Source: GCA-2401735 sp051252095
GTDB taxonomy: Bacteria > Pseudomonadota > Gammaproteobacteria > Burkholderiales > Methylophilaceae
Reading direction: 5' to 3'
DNA length: 64,000 bases
Assembly: GCA_051252095.1 (NCBI GenBank)
Contig: JBPOFK010000005.1
Span: 80,761-144,760 of the forward strand
Shown in pieces: positions 62,924-64,000 of the stretch. The translations under genes were made by a program, and so were the position numbers. The notes beneath the pieces are model-generated. The model worked only from the letters and a program-made list of their open reading frames with translations. It searched no databases and was not told the origin of the DNA. Numbering within the stretch: position 1 is the first letter of the stretch; every line of letters starts with the position of its first letter.

Positions 62924-63598
62924 ATGACAATACAAGAACGTGAACAACAAGCACTAGAAGTGTATATTAAACTGCTGAAAAGCAAAGGCTTTGGTCCACA
63001 AACTTTTGTGCAGCGCACTAATTTTTTAAATAAGCTAATGCCGCTACTTGCAGGTAAAGAGCAGCAGGGTAGCGTGTACCGTAGTGCTTTAGAAGATTTA
63101 ATGGATGACGTGCCAGAAGCGGATTGGCCCGAAAGCCTATTAGTTGCACGAGAGTATTACCCGTTTTGGACAAACGATATCAAGACCATTGCTAGGCTTA
63201 ATCAGTCGGCATCAAAAGATCCTTTACCCATTGATTGGAAACCATTACAAGTTCAGTTGGCAGATTTATGGTATTCAGTAGATGAGCAGAAGTTTGCACG
63301 TACTGATAGCTGGGCGCTTAAAGCTTATACCAAGGCGCTTCGTAACGAAAATGCTGATCAAGTCTTAATAGACACAAGGGTTAAGTTAGCAAAAATACTA
63401 CTGGTTAGATTAAGTGATGCGCCAGAACGTGATAACAAAGCCTATCGCACAACGATTGATGCCACACTTCCTTTATTTGAAATTAAAAAAAATCGTCGAT
63501 TATTCTTAGTGGTCGTCCGCGAGTTTTTCCATTTTTGGTCTGGCAATCCTGAGGCTGAAAATTTTATTCTCAATAGCAATACAGTGAGCATGCTGTAA
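62924..63598 (+). CDS. Unrecognised 224-residue soluble protein
   Basis: A protein I do not recognise. It is soluble, without signal peptide, mainly helical by composition, with blocks REYYPFWTNDIKTIARLN (about 85-102), the central WKPLQVQLADLWYSVD and a C-terminal VVREFFHFWSG. Aromatic-rich blocks in both halves could reflect a repeat. The ATG at 62924 is preferred to the GTG at 62912 (MAQQMTIQ); no ribosome binding site decides. It stands alone, before the ammonium transporter. Confidence 0.75.
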   Translation: MTIQEREQQALEVYIKLLKSKGFGPQTFVQRTNFLNKLMPLLAGKEQQGSVYRSALEDLMDDVPEADWPESLLVAREYYPFWTNDIKTIARLNQSASKDPLPIDWKPLQVQLADLWYSVDEQKFARTDSWALKAYTKALRNENADQVLIDTRVKLAKILLVRLSDAPERDNKAYRTTIDATLPLFEIKKNRRLFLVVVREFFHFWSGNPEAENFILNSNTVSML

Positions 63599-63617
63599 TA
63601 TAATATCTGCATTAAAT

Positions 63618-63664
63618 TGCACCTTATTTGTGCAGTGCACAGATGATTGCACAAATAAGGTGCA
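63618..63664. promoter_or_regulatory. Two NtrC-type sites forming a 17-bp inverted repeat
   Basis: The 17-base arms 63618-63634 and 63648-63664 are perfect inverted copies with a 13-base spacer. Each arm also fits the NtrC pattern GCAC-N7-GTGC by itself. They lie about 50-100 bases before a sigma-54 promoter, the usual enhancer position. As RNA the pair would form a very stable hairpin followed by T residues and may also terminate the upstream gene. Confidence 0.7.
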
Positions 63665-63714
63665 TGTTTTTGGAATGCAAAAACCGAAGCCTATAAAAAT
63701 CAATAAGTTATGTC

Positions 63715-63731
63715 TTGGCTTAAGTTTTGCT
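63715..63731 (+). promoter_or_regulatory. Sigma-54 promoter of the ammonium transporter gene
   Basis: TTGGCTTAAGTTTTGCT has GG (63717-63718) and GC (63729-63730) 12 bases apart, the -24/-12 geometry of sigma-54. With the NtrC-type sites upstream it predicts activation under nitrogen limitation. Confidence 0.7.
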
Positions 63732-63771
63732 TGCATTTTCCGCACTAAAATAACGATATTTGGAGGAGAGT

Positions 63772-64000
63772 ATGGAACAATTCGTCGATGCAAACGACAC
63801 GCTGTTCGTGTTGTTAGGCGCTATTATGGTGCTTGCCATGCATGCTGGTTTTGCTTTTTTAGAGTTGGGCACTGTACGTCATAAAAATCAAGTCAATGCA
63901 TTAGTCAAAATTATGGTTGATTTTTCAGTTTCGACCATAGCCTATTTCTTTATAGGTTACAGTATTGCTTATGGCATTAATTTCTTTAGTGGTGCTGAGG
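63772..64000 (+). CDS. amtB: Ammonium transporter (partial, cut by window edge)
   Basis: The first 76 residues of an Amt/Mep/Rh ammonium channel: MEQFVDANDTLFVLLGAIMV with the helix-1 HAGFAFLELGTVRHKNQVN signature, then TIAYFFIGYSIAYG and the start of FFSGAE. GGAGGAG lies ahead of the ATG. No glnK gene comes between promoter and amt, unlike the usual glnK-amtB order; glnK may follow beyond the edge. The rest of the gene is outside the window. Confidence 0.9.
   Translation, partial: MEQFVDANDTLFVLLGAIMVLAMHAGFAFLELGTVRHKNQVNALVKIMVDFSVSTIAYFFIGYSIAYGINFFSGAE

Noticed and set aside
1..64000. CRISPR arrays, tRNA or rRNA genes, insertion sequences
   Set aside because: I found no spaced repeat arrays, cloverleaf sequences, transposase frames or rRNA-like stretches on either strand.

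Overview
The window reads as chromosome of a methylotrophic betaproteobacterium of the family Methylophilaceae, probably Methylotenera-like. The signs are a moderately low G+C content, methanol-dehydrogenase accessory genes (mxaR-S-A-C), and typical betaproteobacterial housekeeping order (tyrA-aroA-cmk-rpsA-ihfB-lapB-pyrF). The genus is inferred from gene content only. I saw no rRNA, tRNA, insertion sequence, prophage or CRISPR array. No gene-free stretch exceeds about 230 bases.

Layout. 1-3762 (-): mxaRSAC, with mxaC cut by the left edge. 3982-6323 (+): fabA-fabB and a lipoprotein. 6340-6708 (-): Mth938-like protein. 6930-11799 (+): aminotransferase, hom, thrC, thyA. 11885-15807 (-): EF-hand protein, then the sensor kinase / lipoprotein / sigma-54 activator trio glrK-qseG-glrR. 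15853-16344 (+): folA. 16346-21896 (-): lytic transglycosylase, Orn/Lys/Arg decarboxylase, dcd, zwf, with pgl (+) after zwf. 22725-24899 (-): mrp and a glycosyltransferase. 25075-27102 (+): metG. 27110-35913 (-): comEA-like, pyrF, lapB, ihfB, rpsA, cmk, aroA, tyrA, bpt, aat. 35930-39586 (-): a GGDEF/EAL protein and an HMA/MauE-like copper-type protein. 39691-42861 (+): ygiQ and a TraB/GumN protein. 42868-45497 (-): lipocalin, DUF188 protein, RhlE helicase.

45691-53040 holds the most unusual part. A CofD-like protein (-) stands opposite a tight six-gene operon (+): a PhoU-like/aminoglycoside-phosphotransferase-like fusion, an ATP-grasp enzyme, an HprK-related kinase, a histidine phosphatase, a calcineurin-type phosphoesterase and an 86-residue amphi-Trp protein. 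I recognise this as a GAK-type (Grasp, Amphi-Trp, Kinase) system, which is known as a recurring gene set but whose biochemical function I do not know. It brings together two phosphate-adding and two phosphate-removing enzymes, a ligase fold, a CofD/YvcK fold and one small non-enzymatic protein, so a phosphorylation/ligation cycle acting on a small protein or metabolite is a reasonable inference.

53051-62814 (-, except the RNA methyltransferase at 57506): membrane proteins, DUF1311 protein, HAD phosphatase, rsuA-type pseudouridine synthase, lrgAB, hslO, a TonB siderophore receptor with a Fur-like box, gluQ and a DUF3301 protein. 62924-63598 (+): an unrecognised protein. The right edge cuts an ammonium transporter gene preceded by two NtrC-type sites and a sigma-54 promoter.

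Several genes (folA, hslO, the RNA methyltransferase, perhaps ygiQ) have a -10 hexamer 6 to 8 bases before the start codon, which suggests leaderless mRNAs.
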